Source: Dryocosmus kuriphilus (Eukaryota > Arthropoda > Insecta > Hymenoptera > Cynipidae). Taken from it: 64,000 nt of DNA. The stretch lies in the NCBI GenBank assembly GCA_038277395.1, contig CM076194.1, positions 134,325,230-134,389,229 of the forward strand, written 5' to 3'. Positions 11,236-22,200 of the stretch are shown here, in pieces. Below the pieces are notes generated by a model. That model ran no database searches, was not told the DNA's origin, and saw only the letters and a program-made list of their open reading frames with translations. Within the stretch, counting starts at the first letter, position 1; each line of letters starts with the position of its first letter. The position numbers and the translations under genes were made by a program.

Positions 11236-12088
11236 ATGCAGTTTGAAGCAAAACCTGTAAAATTACTAGTTGCGAATTTTGATTCACTAGTTGAAAATGA
11301 GAAAATGAAAGAACGGCATGAACATTTAATACCAAATAGTGTAAGAGCAATATTTTTTGGACCCTCCAACTGTGGAAAGACAAGTGCTTTGCTTACTCTA
11401 TTAATACATCCAAACGGATTAAGATTTGAAAATGTTTATGTATAGGTACTAGAAATCTTTATATCAACCGAAATACAAATTTTTGGAAAAAGTTCTTCAA
11501 TTAGTAGATGGCTTTGAGTACTATCCTTTCAATGAACACGAGGACGTGGTGATATCAATTGAAGCACGGCCTAACTCAATAATGGTATTTGGTGATGTAG
11601 CATGTGAGAAGCAAGATAATATAAAAGCATTTTTTTCTACGGGCTTTTGAGTGATGTTGATTGTTTCTATATGAGTCAGACATACATATGCCCGTAGTCA
11701 TAAGCATCTTGTACGTGATATTGTTAATCTACTATTACTATTTAAGAAAGACGAGATGAATCTGAACCATATATATGACGATCATGTTGAAACTGATATG
11801 CCTTTTTTACAATTGAAGGATATGTGTTTAGCTTGCTGGCATGACAAGTATGGGTTCGTTGTAATTAATAAAGATAGAAATATTAACGAAGGTAGACATA
11901 GAAAGGGTTTTGATTGTTTTGTAAATCTAAAAAATTATATATATGTATGTAATGCTCAAACTATAAAGAGTCATATCTTAGACGTTGTCGTATCAACATG
12001 TCTTCACATGAGAAGAATTTCCAAAGGCAAAAAAATATTTTACATCAAATTACTAAAGCTAGTGAAACAATTCGACGAAATCACATAG
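11236..12088 (+). pseudogene. Maverick I packaging ATPase (FtsK/HerA-like)
   Basis: This P-loop ATPase is thought to package the element's DNA into capsids. The start ATG is 11236 (MQFEAKPVKLLVANFDSL). Walker A is FFGPSNCGKTSALLTL at about residues 41-56. A stop/frameshift near 11445 leads to QPKYKFLEKVLQLVDGFEYY. The Walker B region reads SIMVFGDVA, where the first acidic residue is replaced by Gly. A further shift near 11640 precedes HLVRDIVNLLLLFKKDEMNL, and the block at 11756-12088 ends KGFDCFVNLKNY followed by a long tail. Length without breaks is near 250-280 residues. Confidence 0.85.
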
Positions 12089-12889
12089 GCTAATAAATTT
12101 GGGCAAGGAGATAGTTGAACAGATATTGAGTGATACTTTCAAGCATATCGTTAATCCACTAGAAAAAATTGTTGGTGGTCTAGAGAAAAGGAAAAAAAAA
12201 TTGAACCAATTAAAGAAGAGGAAGTACAGAGTGAAGAAAACATTGTTAATGAGGATGATGATTTGTTATTTAAATCAGTTTATGGTGAAGAAGGAAATGT
12301 GGCAGCAGGTTCCAGTAATTGAGAGTTGTCAGCTCAGCGAAAAATAATTCAGAAGAGTCTTCCACTTTATGTGATGATGATCATCATACAAACAAATATC
12401 TTATTATGTTAGGTGAAAGAAATAAAGCCTCGATAATGTATACGGTGTAAGAAAATTAATGAAGGATAGACTAACAATTGGAGATCCTCCGATAAATTTC
12501 AGTCATAACCATATTCATGTAATTAATTTGAATTTTCCTAAAAGCTAAGGTTTGCTTGAGATTTTACTTAAAAAAGTCCATGACGAGTCCTCTATAAGTT
12601 CTGATGATCAGAAAAATGATCCAAAAATTATTATTGCAACAAATGCCTATAAAAAGAATTATAAACAAGATAGTGCTGTTCGTGAACGTAAAGGTTTTAA
12701 ATATAAAAACTTTATATAAAAATTGATAGAGAGGGAAGTCAATGGGAATACGTTTACTGGTATGACCCGAATGAATTGGTAGATCGACTGCGCTTACTTG
12801 TACCGTCTCAAGCGGCAGGCAATCCGAGCCATACAAATGAAATTATATCAATTATTGAAGAACTAAGATAAGCTGAAATTATATATTAG
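11998..12889 (+). pseudogene. Conserved acidic Maverick protein downstream of ATPase
   Basis: The likely start at 11998 (MSSHEKNFQRQKNILHQITK) overlaps the ATPase tail, as adjacent Maverick genes often do. The middle is acidic and disordered-looking (PIKEEEVQSEENIVNEDDD, about 12210-12270). The recognisable C-terminal block is in the ELVDRLRLLV / QAAGNPSHTNEIISIIEELR region, spread over two frames at about 12770-12870, with an in-frame TAA just after EELR. I recognise this as a protein found in insect Mavericks but know no proven function. Many stops and shifts make it a pseudogene. Confidence 0.55.
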
Positions 12890-12931
12890 TGAATTATTTG
12901 TAAGACTTCCATCATTTGCAAGTTGATTATT

Positions 12932-13080
12932 GATGTGTTTAGGACGTTATTCTAAGCAAACAAAGACTACAAATCGTGGTCCTCCTGGAATGGGCTTCAA
13001 AGACACACCTGAAGGAAATTATGATATCGAAAAAAAAGCTGTGCAACGTAGCTGATGCGCAAGATTTAAATAACGCCGTA
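12932..13080 (+). pseudogene. Small Maverick ORF, glycine-rich N-terminus
   Basis: The ORF starts MCLGRYSKQTKTTNRGPPGM, then GFKDTPEGNYDI. After a one-base shift it reads KLCNVADAQDLNNAVNF. The GFxxTPEGNYDI / CNVADAxDxNNAVN pattern resembles short linker or decoration proteins beside Maverick integrases, but I cannot name the function. It lies 43 bp after the acidic protein and directly before the integrase. Confidence 0.4.
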
Positions 13081-13112
13081 AATTTTAAACATAGCAGAGC
13101 ATATAAATATGG

Positions 13113-13906
13113 ACGTGGGGAAGCTGCAGTTGGTGAAAGAGCTGCATAAACCGGCTAGAGGAAATTGCCAACGTAGGCATGTCGACATCCGTGGTGTTGA
13201 TGAAACCTGACAAGCTGATCCTGTAGATACGCAACCGTACGTACGAGAGAGGGGGGGGGGGGGGAGAAAAAAGTAACTGCAATTGACATATTTTCAAAAT
13301 TTGCTTGGACTCTTCCCGTGAAATCCAAGAAGGTTGAAGATGTAACTGCGGCCATGAAATCTGTACTCGAAAAAGGACGTGTACCAAACAATTTACATGT
13401 TGATAGAGGCAAAGAATTTTACAATACCCCTTTTGAAAATCTTATAGAGCGATATAGTATAAATTTGTACTCTACATTAAGTAACTTAAAAGCATCAATT
13501 TGCGAGCGATTTAATCCTACTTTAAAAAATAAAATGCGGATGCAGTTGAGCTTACAAGGAAACTATGTATAAGTGGCTAGATACTTTTAAAGATTTACTT
13601 TCATCTTACAACGATACTAAAAATCGCACTATTGGAATAAAACCAAAAGATGTTACTAAACAAAATGAGAAAAAATTGTTGTTCAATGTTTACAAAAATT
13701 ATCGTTTGAAGCAAGTGTCGGAGAAAACTAAATTTGATGTTGGAGATAAAGTTCGTATAAGTAAGTTTAAGCATGTTTTCGAGACCGGTTATACACCAAA
13801 TTGGACCACTGAAATATTTACTATAATTAATATCAAGAATACGGAACCAATGACGTACTTGCTTATGGATTATCAAGATAGACCTATTGTAGACAGCTAT
13901 TTATAA
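13113..13906 (+). pseudogene. Maverick I integrase (rve type)
   Basis: This is a DDE integrase that would insert the element. The N-terminal part (ELHKPARGNCQRRHVDIRG, then QADPVDTQPYVRE) is cut by a G14 run at 13251-13264, after which the frame resumes at AIDIFSKFAW (first Asp). HVDRGKEFYNTPFENL (second Asp) and NLKASICERFNPTLKNKM (Glu) complete the catalytic triad. A shift near 13570 leads to YKWLDTFKDLLSSYNDTKNR and DVGDKVRISKFKHVFETGY, the C-terminal SH3-like region, ending at 13906. A possible polyadenylation signal AATAAA lies near 13991. The chromodomain seen in the Maverick II integrase is not visible here. Confidence 0.85.
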
Positions 13907-14128
13907 AATGGTTAGGATTTGGTGACTCTCACAATAGTTGGATAGATAGGTCTACTTTGTAAGCCTCAATGTATTAATTTTAAGTGTTTTTGAATAAAGT
14001 TTTACTATTTCAAACATATTGTTTTTTACTTACAGACGAATCCCTAACCTAGTAAATGAAAAGCAGAAATTGGGTTAAATTATGTTTATTTTAAATTTTC
14101 AAATTGTTAAAATACACGTTTTTTTTTC

Positions 14129-14865
14129 TTAATGTATAAAGCTGCCGTTTACATATTTGAGTTTTGGTAATTTCTCAATGCCTTTTTGGCACACATTCTG
14201 AATATAAGAAGTGATAATCTCTAGAAACAGACTTTCAAATCGCGTAAGATTTAAAAATACAAGTTTCTTCATTGCCTTATTCTTTAGACTTCTATAATTT
14301 TTTTCTAGATAAGATTTAATGTTTTTTACACAAGGTGATTTAACTTTACACCAAACACTTTCAGCAATGGTTTCAATTATAATATCCTTTGTACGTTGAA
14401 ACGATATAACACTTTGTTCCAGAATATGCCTATCAATACAGAGACTGACTTCCTGGAGAATAGCAAACGTTGTTTCTTGTAGTGCAAATGGATAATATTT
14501 TCGAGTTTCAGCTGCTTGAATTTGCTCTAAAACCACTATGTAGTCACCATAAGATATAGTCATGTGTATACGGAAATTTCCACAGTCTATGCGCGATGTT
14601 GCTTCTCTTGACCACCAAAGTATGATCAAATGATGTTAAAATAACTTTTGAACAATTTCCACTTTTCAGGATTTAAGGTTATACTTGCTCGAGGATGACT
14701 GGCTAGTAGTTTTACTGATGAGACTAAATTTCCATTCCTTTTAACTCTGCACCGACGACAATTTGTTTTGTGAATGATGAATTCAGATTGTATGTGGTGG
14801 AGTGTAGCATTTAATTTCGAAGTGTATAAGGTATAATATTGACTACGCTTAAGGCTTTCAAACAC
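14129..14865 (-). pseudogene. Maverick-associated protein of unknown function
   Basis: Two minus-strand frames overlap by four bases near 14626-14629 and together make one gene of about 245 codons. The first (from 14865) begins MFESLKRSQYYTLYTSKLNA and has a CRRC pair. The second contains ATSRIDCGNFRIHMTISYGD and YVVLEQ-like and QETTFAILQEVSLCID segments. The second frame is intact to 14129. I recognise the segments as occurring in insect Maverick-type elements but know no function. The gene lies on the minus strand, 220 bp beyond and convergent with the integrase. Confidence 0.5.
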
Positions 14866-14891
14866 TGAGCATTAGTGTAAAAATTCACATT

Positions 14892-15206
14892 TTATTTAGG
14901 TTTTTTCATAAACTCAATCGAATCGTAGTGTGCACCATGAGATATCATACAGAGATCACTATCTTGACAGGCTCTTTGTAGTCCCGAAAGCAGATTTTCA
15001 TCTTTTCTTAGCATATAATCGATTCTCTCTGGTAGAAAAACTACGAATGTGTTTTCTATGGTTATGAAAAATCTCGTTCCATATTTTATTGCTGCTTTCT
15101 TGAAGTGTGTACTTTAATAGTTTTTATTTATTTCAAGTTCATCGAGCTTCTTCGTTGGAAGGAATTCCTTGTTCAGAGCGATTTTGCTTAGTTTTGAGAA
15201 ATCCAT
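14892..15206 (-). pseudogene. Small Maverick-associated protein
   Basis: The start at 15204-15206 gives MDFSKLSKIALNKEFLPTKK, then an in-frame TAA near 15132. The frame stays open afterwards (HFKKAAIKYGTRFFITIENT, VVFLPERIDYMLRK, YDSIEFMKK) to a stop at 14892. About 104 codons. The layout (short N-terminal helix, then alternating hydrophobic strands) would fit a small beta-barrel, possibly single-strand DNA binding. That is inference from pattern only. Confidence 0.45.
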
Positions 15207-15238
15207 CTTCATTGGTTAATTTGTTGAGAGTCAAGATA

Positions 15239-15367
15239 TTAAAGTTTCTTATTAGATTTTGTATTTCTAATCGCACTTGTATCACTCGTTTCAGTTCTCG
15301 AATGTTCTTTAAGTAATATATTTAAACGACTTTTTAACTCTTGCTGCTTTCCTTCACGATCTGACAT
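15239..15367 (-). CDS. Short polar ORF at Maverick I right end
   Basis: This is a 42-codon ORF starting MSDREGKQQELKSRLNILLK and rich in charged residues, consistent with a short helix. It ends 33 bp before the next gene start on the same strand. No family recognised. It may be the 3' stub of a longer gene interrupted by the non-LTR material that begins just beyond. Confidence 0.25.
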   Translation of the reverse strand: MSDREGKQQELKSRLNILLKEHSRTETSDTSAIRNTKSNKKL

Positions 15368-15389
15368 CTAACAGTAGACTGATGAATGA

Positions 15390-17020
15390 AAGAAGTGGTC
15401 ACCTTTACAGATCCTTACTCCCTCTACTAGATTGCACAATATGATGCGGAAGATGGGAGTCTCATGTCGACGAGGAGATCGATTCGAGCAAAAGCTTCGA
15501 CGTTGTGGAAAAATTACATTGGGAGTACGCGACTGAGATTGCTGCGACGAAAAAAATGATCGTCGAAATTCAGGAGGGACTGAAGGAGAGCCACAGAGTA
15601 GTACGCGAATGCCTGAAGAAGGTACTAAAGACCTGAAAGTCAGCGGAGCAGGTGGCTGCAGTGGAGAAAGCGCAAAGTGAAATGCGCTTAGCGGCATATT
15701 CATACAGAAAACTCAAAAGCTACACGGAGGACTACATGGTAGAAATGAATAGGTTGATAAAGGACAGAATAGGCAAGGAGCGAAAGGAGAAGTCTCCCTT
15801 GAGCTCTACCTTGAAGGAGAGGACGGCTTCCGTTTCTACGCAAACGGAGCCGCAGGTGACGCCGGAGGAAGCGACGGAGACGCGCAAGCGGGAGAGGGAG
15901 ACGAATCTCAGCTCGCCTAGCGGGTCCGATACCGAGAAGCCGGTCCTGAAGAAGACCAAGACCCAGGAGGTGGTCGCTTGGTCAAAGGTGGTGAGTAGAA
16001 GAAGCAAGAAGGAGAGGAAAGAGGTTGAGAAGAAGCCTGAGAAGAAAGGGGTGTCAAGAAGGGACAATGCGCCCGATAAGGTGCAAGGAGCCCCCAAGAA
16101 GAAGAAGAAGAAGAGAATCCCCCGGGAGGACGGGACGATCACGCCAGCCCCAGGGATGAAGTATGAGGATGTCCTGAAGGATAGCCAAAAGAAGGTGACC
16201 ATGGCGTAAACGCCAAGGCGATCCGGCAGACTAGGACGGGGGATGTCCTCATTGAGGTGGGCGCCAAGGTGGAGGAGCGGTAGCACTTCGGAGATGCCAT
16301 CTCGAAGGCCCTTGGAGATGTCGGGAGAGTCCAACACCTCGTCCCAAGGGCGCAGATCATAATCTACGACCTAGTCGAGACTACGGAGGCTGCTGACGTG
16401 GAGACAGCGGTGAGGGCGGCCTTGGGAGACCAGATTGGTTCTCCACCAAGGGTCAACCTCGCCAAAAGAAGCAAGAGAGGCTGCATCCTAGCTTTCGTTG
16501 AGCTGGATACGGTCGCTGCTGCCAAGTGGAGAGAGCTGCCCGACTGAAGGTCGGGTGGGTGAACTGCCAGGTAAAGGCGCATAGTGCCGAAACCCGATGC
16601 TACGGGTGTCACACTATGGGACACGTTGCCCGCGAGTGTACGGCAGAAGACTGCTGTAAATGCTGCAGAAAGTGCTACCGTGAGGGACACAAGGTGGTGG
16701 AATGCCAAAACCTGGCGATTCACCGCCCGTCGACAAGAGCCAGGAGGACACCCTAGAAGGTCAGCAGGATAGATGAAGACGCTGAAGACAGCACAGAAAA
16801 CGGCACCCCCTGAAGTAATGCGAAGGCGGTTCGGGAGGATTGATGCCAAGAAGAAAAGGGAGGAGGTTTTAGTGGGTAGGCCTCAACTGAAAACTCCTCT
16901 CCCTGCTCACCGAGGATCTCACTTGTGCGATCCCTGGTGCACCGGGCGAGGAGAGGACTAACATGGAAGTCCCACAAGGCGTGGAGTAATGCATTTCCTC
17001 CACCCTTCTCAAAAAAAAAA
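15390..17020 (+). mobile_element. Non-LTR retroelement ORF1, copy 1
   Basis: This copy shows the gag-like ORF1 of an R1/TRAS-like non-LTR retrotransposon. A lysine/glutamate-rich open segment (15652-16209) is followed by a shift into TGDVLIEVGAKVEE, FGDAISKALGD, VPRAQIIIYDLVET and CILAFVELD (16200-16520). Two CCHC zinc knuckles follow at 16590-16720: CYGCHTMGHVAREC and CRKCYREGHKVVEC. No reverse transcriptase follows. The 3' end (cacttgtgcgatccctggtg ... gcatttcctcc) runs into an A-rich tail near 17010-17034. GC content is clearly higher than the surroundings. Confidence 0.75.
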
Positions 17021-17034
17021 AAATAATAAAAAAA

Positions 17035-17520
17035 TTATTACCCCAAGGACCGCCGCAGTTGTCTGCGATGGAGGGGAGATGTTACCATCACTTGCGCGCG
17101 TCCCCAGGGGGCAGATAGGGGAACGCCTGCTGTATACAGAAGGTAGGGCAGAAATAAAATAGGCCTCGCGGACCAAGCACACGATTGGTGAACGTAGAAG
17201 TCCATTGGGAGTGCTCCGAACCATGCACGGTCTTTGCGCCGGCATGCTGTTAAAGCTGCTGTGAGCTTGCTCTGTCGAGGTGTAAGCTGCGACCAGGCAT
17301 CTGTAGCCAGTATCTTTACTCGTTCCCAACTATTTCGGCTTGCCCCTCCATGCACGATGCGCTAGTCAAGCTGTTAGCATAGCTTATAAACACGGAAAAC
17401 GGAGAGGGAGTCAAAAGAACGGCGATGAAGAAGAGCTGGGTCTGAGAAACAGCTGCAATGTGGTAAAGGAAGAGAGGAAGGAGTATGTGTCGGATGCTTC
17501 GCATACGAAGGGTTGATCCT
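17035..17520. other. GC-richer spacer between the two ORF1 copies
   Basis: About 485 bp separate the two ORF1 copies. The minus strand has two overlapping open frames of about 105 codons (17009-17355), one with a basic, tryptophan-containing peptide, but neither matches a family I know. It could be the 5' end of the second copy or a remnant of another retroelement. Confidence 0.3.
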
Positions 17521-18840
17521 GAAACATTAAGCGAAATGGTGGAGAGCCACAGACAGGTACGCGAGTACCTAAAAAGGACGCTGCAGATCTGCAAGTGAAA
17601 GGAAGGCTCAGTTCCGAAGCTGATAGATGAAGTGAAGGCAGAGCAAAATGAAATGCTTTCGCTGGGATACACGTTCAAAAGGCTTAATCTTTACACGGAT
17701 GGCTATATGAAGAGCATGAATAGGCTGCTCAGGGAAAGAATAGCAAAGAAGCGAAAAGGGAAGTCTCTCTTGAGCTCCACCATGAAAGATAAGGCGGCAT
17801 ATGTCTTCACACAGACGGAGGAGCTACAAGCAACGCCGGAGGAAGTGACTGAGAGACGAACGCGGGAGAGAGAAGCGACTCTCAGTCCACCGAGCGGATC
17901 TGGGCAGGAGAAACTGGCTTCAAAAAAGACCAAGATCCAGGAAGAAGTCGCATGGACAAACCTGGTGAGGAGGAGGAGAAGTAAGAAGGAGAAGGACCAA
18001 GAGGAGAAAAGGAGGAGAATACCCCGGCAGGCTGTGACCATCACGCCAGCCGCGGGAAAAAGATATGCGAATGTTCTTAGGGACATCCAGAGTTAAGTCA
18101 AGCCTGATGATCATGGCGTCAAGGTCAGGACCATCAGGCAGGCAAGGACTGGAGAAGTCCTCATTGAAGTAACGGCCAAGATAGAGGAGAGGCCGAACAT
18201 CGGTGATGCCATTTCGAAGGCCCTTGGAGAAGGCGTTTGGAACAGAGGCTGGATCCTAGCTTTTGTTGAGCTGGATGCGGCCGCTGCTGTGAAAGTAGAG
18301 AAGGCTGCCCGACTGAAGGTCGGGTTGGTAAATTGCCGGGATGAAAGCGCATAGCGCTGAAACTCGGTACTACAGGTGTCAGGTTCTCGGGTACGTTTCC
18401 CGCGAGTGTGCAGCGGAAGATCGCAGCAAATACTGCAGAAGATCCCATCAGGAGGGCCATAAGGCGGTGGAGTGCCACAATCTGATGATACTTCGCCCGC
18501 CAACAACAGTTATTAATATATAAACGCCAGCAAAAAACCCCAGAAGGTCAAACAAGCCAGAAAGAGACGCTGGACGTAGCGCAGAAAATGACACCCCCGA
18601 AGTAATGCGAAAGCGGTTTCCAGGGTGGGTTCTGTCAAGCAGAAAATTTAGGAAGTTTTAGTGGGTAGGCCTAATCTGTCAACTCTCCTCCCTCCTTCCC
18701 GGGCATCACACTTGTGCGATCCCTGGTGCGCCGGGCGTGGAGACGTCTAACATGGAAGCCCCACACGTCGTGCAGTAATGCATTTCGTCCTCCCCCCCCC
18801 CCCCCTCAAAAAACTTCATTAATACCATCATCATCTGTTT
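17521..18840 (+). mobile_element. Non-LTR retroelement ORF1, copy 2
   Basis: This is a second, more decayed relative of the copy at 15390. It aligns from the gagccacag block (17543), through the Lys/Glu-rich segment (17632-18096: MLSLGYTFKRLNLYTDGYMK) and VLIEVTAKIEE. It then has an internal deletion removing the RAQIIIYDL segment, so GDAISKALGE is followed almost at once by GWILAFVELD. The zinc-knuckle region is present but frame-shifted (18340-18500). The same 3' block (cacttgtgcgatccctggtg) precedes a C14 run and a short A-run at 18792-18812. No reverse transcriptase. Confidence 0.7.
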
Positions 18841-19620
18841 TAATTTTCAGGGCCGTGTGCAGGATTTACTTGTGGGTTTAAAAAATTTAATTTCATAAAA
18901 AAAAAGAAAGCAGCTATACGAAGAAAACTATCAACAAATGGATGAACATAAAGTATGATATATTACAAAATTATAAGATTAAAGTCATGATTGCAAAATT
19001 TCCCTACTCGGAAAGTTCAGAAAATTCTAAAAAAAACCCTCCTGGGACAGGTGAACCCCCTCTCCCCGCACTACCCTGTTGATTTTTAGATAAAAAACAC
19101 GTCTAGAAAAGTTTGTAATGTAATACGCAATTACAAAGATTCTTATAAGATGACGTAATTTCTAAGAAATGACAAATTTCTTGGAAAAATATTCGTTAAT
19201 TTTATCCTAACACATTAGGGAAGCAATAAATCATATCGATTAGTTTATACTGGTGAGAAGAAAGTTACCTTGCAAGAAATATATAACAGTCATTGATTTG
19301 ATCAACGAATGGGTTGTCAACATATTCCATAACTATGCGTCGCACTTCTGACCCCATTTATTGAATATTTTTAGTGACAAATTCCTCTATGGGTCTCCCT
19401 CTGTTTTATAGAACGAAGGTTTCTTTGTAATAAAAATTAGACGCGTCTAGACACGTTTGTGGCCCACTTGATAAATTTTACTGCAACACATTAGGGAAGC
19501 AATAAATTATATCAATTGGTATTGGCTCATTTCACCTCTTGAATATGCGCAGCCAAATTCTTTTCACACAATAAATCTATTATATTTTTATGATTTCGCC
19601 AAGATTCCTCTAGAAACTTA
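18841..19620. repeat. AT-rich region with a direct repeat pair
   Basis: No gene is seen. The phrase acacattagggaagcaataaa occurs at about 19209 and 19487, each preceded by a (g/c)acgtctaga(a/c)a(a/c)gttt block. The two copies make an imperfect direct repeat about 280-340 bp apart. Confidence 0.5.
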
Positions 19621-19628
19621 GAATAGGA

Positions 19629-19646
19629 GGGGGGGGGGGGGGGGGG
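19629..19646. repeat. Poly(G) run, 18 bases
   Basis: Uninterrupted run of 18 G. One of eight C or G runs of at least 14 bases in the window. Confidence 0.95.
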
Positions 19647-19794
19647 AGTTGTTTACGCGAAATTCGTGTTTCAAAATTGTACAGTATGCTTAGTGACATC
19701 ACACCTAACATTCTAGATGCTTAGCACAACTAGCTGCCGATGTCGGTAACGATCGGTAACAGGAATCTTGGTGTAGAACCGGCCTAGTATATCT

Positions 19795-20580
19795 AATAAC
19801 CCACTAAAATGTCCTTGGGACATTTTAGTCGGTTGAAAATGAAAATCTGGCAATCGACGTGAAGTTGATTCAGCTTTGATGAAAAACTACCTCCTCCCTC
19901 TTTAGACTCTTTTCCGTAAACCTACTTCCTATAAATATTTTAAATTGGCTATATTTAGTGGGTTTTTTTTCAAAAATATTTTAGTGGGTTGAGGCGCATT
20001 TTAGTGGATTGACAATGAAAATCTCGAAACCGACGTGAAACCGATTGGAGATTGAGAAAAAGTACCCCCCCCCCCCCTCCTCCCCCGACTCAATACCGTA
20101 AATCTGTTTCCTATTTGTCAATGTATCAGTGTACTAAAATGTCTCAAGGACATTAAAAAATTTTTTAAATATCCCTTTAAATATTTTAAATTAACTATAT
20201 TTAGTGGTGTTTTTTCAAGAATATTTTAGTGGGTTGAAAATGATATTCTTGCAAAGGACGTGAAATTGATTGGAGATTGAGAAAAAACTACATCCACCCC
20301 TCCCTGACTCTATTCCGCAAATCGATCTGCTTCCACTTGTCAATGTATTAACCCACTAAAATGTCCCTGCGACATTTTAGAGGGTTGAAAATAAATAACT
20401 AGTAAACGAAGTGAAATTGATTAAACATTTTTTTAAAACTACCCCCCCCCCCCCCCCCCCCTCTATGACTCTTTTCCGTAAACCTACTCCCTATATGTCG
20501 ATGTATCAATCCATAAAATGTTCCTCTAAATATTTCAAACTGACTATATTTGGGTGATTGCCAAAATGTTGACCATTTTA
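19795..20580. repeat. Satellite of about 190-200 bp with palindromes and C runs
   Basis: About four imperfect tandem copies. Each has ttttagtgggttgaaaat, then gacgtgaaattgattg, a C-rich tract (C14 at 20065, C20 at 20442), a gactctttccgtaaa(c/t)ct block and a gtcaatgtatcaacccacta block. The junction contains a hairpin, actaaaatgtcc/ggacattttagt (about 19804-19830), repeated less perfectly near 20354. A further single fragment (ttttagtgggttgaaaat) lies at about 59803. Confidence 0.75.
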
Positions 20581-21656
20581 GGCAATGAAAAATTTCCAGA
20601 AATAAAAACTTTCCAAACCACCTAAAATAATTATTTTTAATTAGGTCTAACCTTAGAGAGTATGAAAACATAAAACTAACATATCAAAGAATGCATCTGT
20701 GATAGTTATGAATTTTAAAGCGAAATAGCCTGTACCTGACGTAGCGTGACAAGACGCTCGACCATGATAAAAAAAAATCGGGCACGTTCTCATCGCGCGC
20801 TTGGCGCGAAGTATGAGCGCACCTAGGGCGCGGGGTCTGGTGGTCATCACGCTTCACGCTCCGATATATCTAAGCCTCGCGCTTCGCGCTCGGATGTTTT
20901 TGGTCTTTGGACATCGTGCTCGGTATTCGTTACGCGGGTCTTAAAATTTCAAAACCTACTTTTAATTGCATGGATCAGAATTTATTCATACACCTCACCC
21001 TTTTTAAATCAAAATTTAATTTTAAGTTTTCAAATCACAGTGTTAATGAATGTTAGACTGCATATCTCGTATTGTGTGAAAGTTATGTGTGCATGTAGTT
21101 TTTACACAATAGGTTGATTCGAATTTGTAAAAATGGGAGTTTCCTTTAAGGGAGACGAGTGGCCCACAGACCTCCATTTTTAGAGGGCTCCTGCTTTAGG
21201 TCATGAAATAATAATGTACATCGAGATGATCTTTCAAATACGTTTATACTTCAAATTTTAATGGACTCAACAATCACGTTGGTCTGCATGTAGCAATTAG
21301 TAATTATTAAATATTATGACATTCGCAAAATAAAATTTTTTATAAAATATATTTCTTTCTTCTTCTTCAATAAATAAAATGTCCAAAAAAATTAATAGTA
21401 CTTAATGGTAATAATAAAAATTACGATATGCGAGCGATATGCGTCTCACGTCATGACATGCGAGCGATATGCGTCTCAATTGATGATGCATCTTTCTGCG
21501 TTGTTGAGGCCATCCTGTGCGTGTAGATCGTCACTACGCGTGTGCGTAATGCGTCGCATATTACTCTCATTTTGTTATCTGGGTAATAACTTCTCATTGA
21601 GATGAGAATGTAATATAATCTACAAAATCTTTTTAAAATATATGCAGAACAGATAG
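20581..21656. other. Gene-poor stretch with short repeats
   Basis: No gene recognised. At 20796-20930 a GC-rich patch repeats the word cgcgctt(c/g)gcgct. At 21428-21479 the 21-base phrase beginning atgcgagcgatatgcg occurs twice, 30 bp apart. The block ttctcattgagatgagaatg (21591-21611) is a short palindrome related to the catctcaatgag motif at 52419 and 53221. Confidence 0.4.
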
Positions 21657-22200
21657 AAATATTAAAAAATATAGGAAAAATAAACATTCTCACTGTTTAT
21701 TTGATTTTGACTTCGGCGTTCCAAAATATCCTCTTATTTTCTAGAATAATAAATTAATATGGAGTGTAACTTGCCATTTTATAAAAAATATTATGCAAAC
21801 ATAGTGATCATTATTTACTTTTATATGGTTGATAAATCAATTTTTATTTATACTAAAAACTTCGTAAGTGTGAAATTAATAATTTTTGCCTTCATTATGT
21901 ACAGTCTGAATAAATGTTTTCGAGCTTTATCCTAAAATGGCAATACCGCATGAGCAGACAAAAAACTTGTGAGACAGAGTCTGAAGTGACATTATAAATT
22001 CTTAACTCGAAAATATTGAACGTTACGCTTGATTATTATCTTTTTCAACTCAATATAAGTTATATCTGTGAATTTGAAACATAAAAAATTTAAGAAAAAT
22101 ATTATTTAGCAATTTTTCATTTTAACTTTGTAGGTTGGGACAGGTGAGTGACAAGACATTTTGGTTAGTTTTTTATCCTTAATTTCTAAATGAAGTCATC
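21657..22200 (+). repeat. Dispersed repeat, left half (split by BEL)
   Basis: This matches 40107-40610 in the same orientation: gcgttccaaaatatcc, then tttctagaataataaa, atagtgatcattatttact, aactcgaaaatattgaac, tagcaatttttcatttt and gttttttat...aatttctaaatg. The match breaks exactly at the BEL 5' LTR (22201) and resumes after the 3' LTR at 59623. The last five bases, TCATC, are one copy of the BEL target-site duplication. Confidence 0.8.

Larger units (their letters stand above)
352..15367. mobile_element. Maverick/Polinton I (decayed remnant)
   Basis: A set of genes specific to Maverick/Polinton giant DNA transposons lies here: family B polymerase, FtsK/HerA-type ATPase, retroviral-type integrase, adenain-like protease, major capsid and penton. 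The plus-strand block is 594-7810 plus 11236-13906 and the minus-strand block is 8326-10575 plus 14129-15367. Every gene has stops or frameshifts. A piggyBac-like element (2311-5770) and a mariner fragment (10580-11152) are inserted. I could not find paired TIRs or a 6-bp TSD. The left end may be outside the window and the right end abuts the non-LTR copies. Limits given are those of the recognisable content. Confidence 0.85.

Noticed and set aside
15732..16337. Long minus-strand frame of about 200 codons opposite the ORF1 copy
   Set aside because: It is a composition shadow of the Lys/Glu-rich plus-strand ORF1, whose zinc knuckles and repeat copy support the plus strand.
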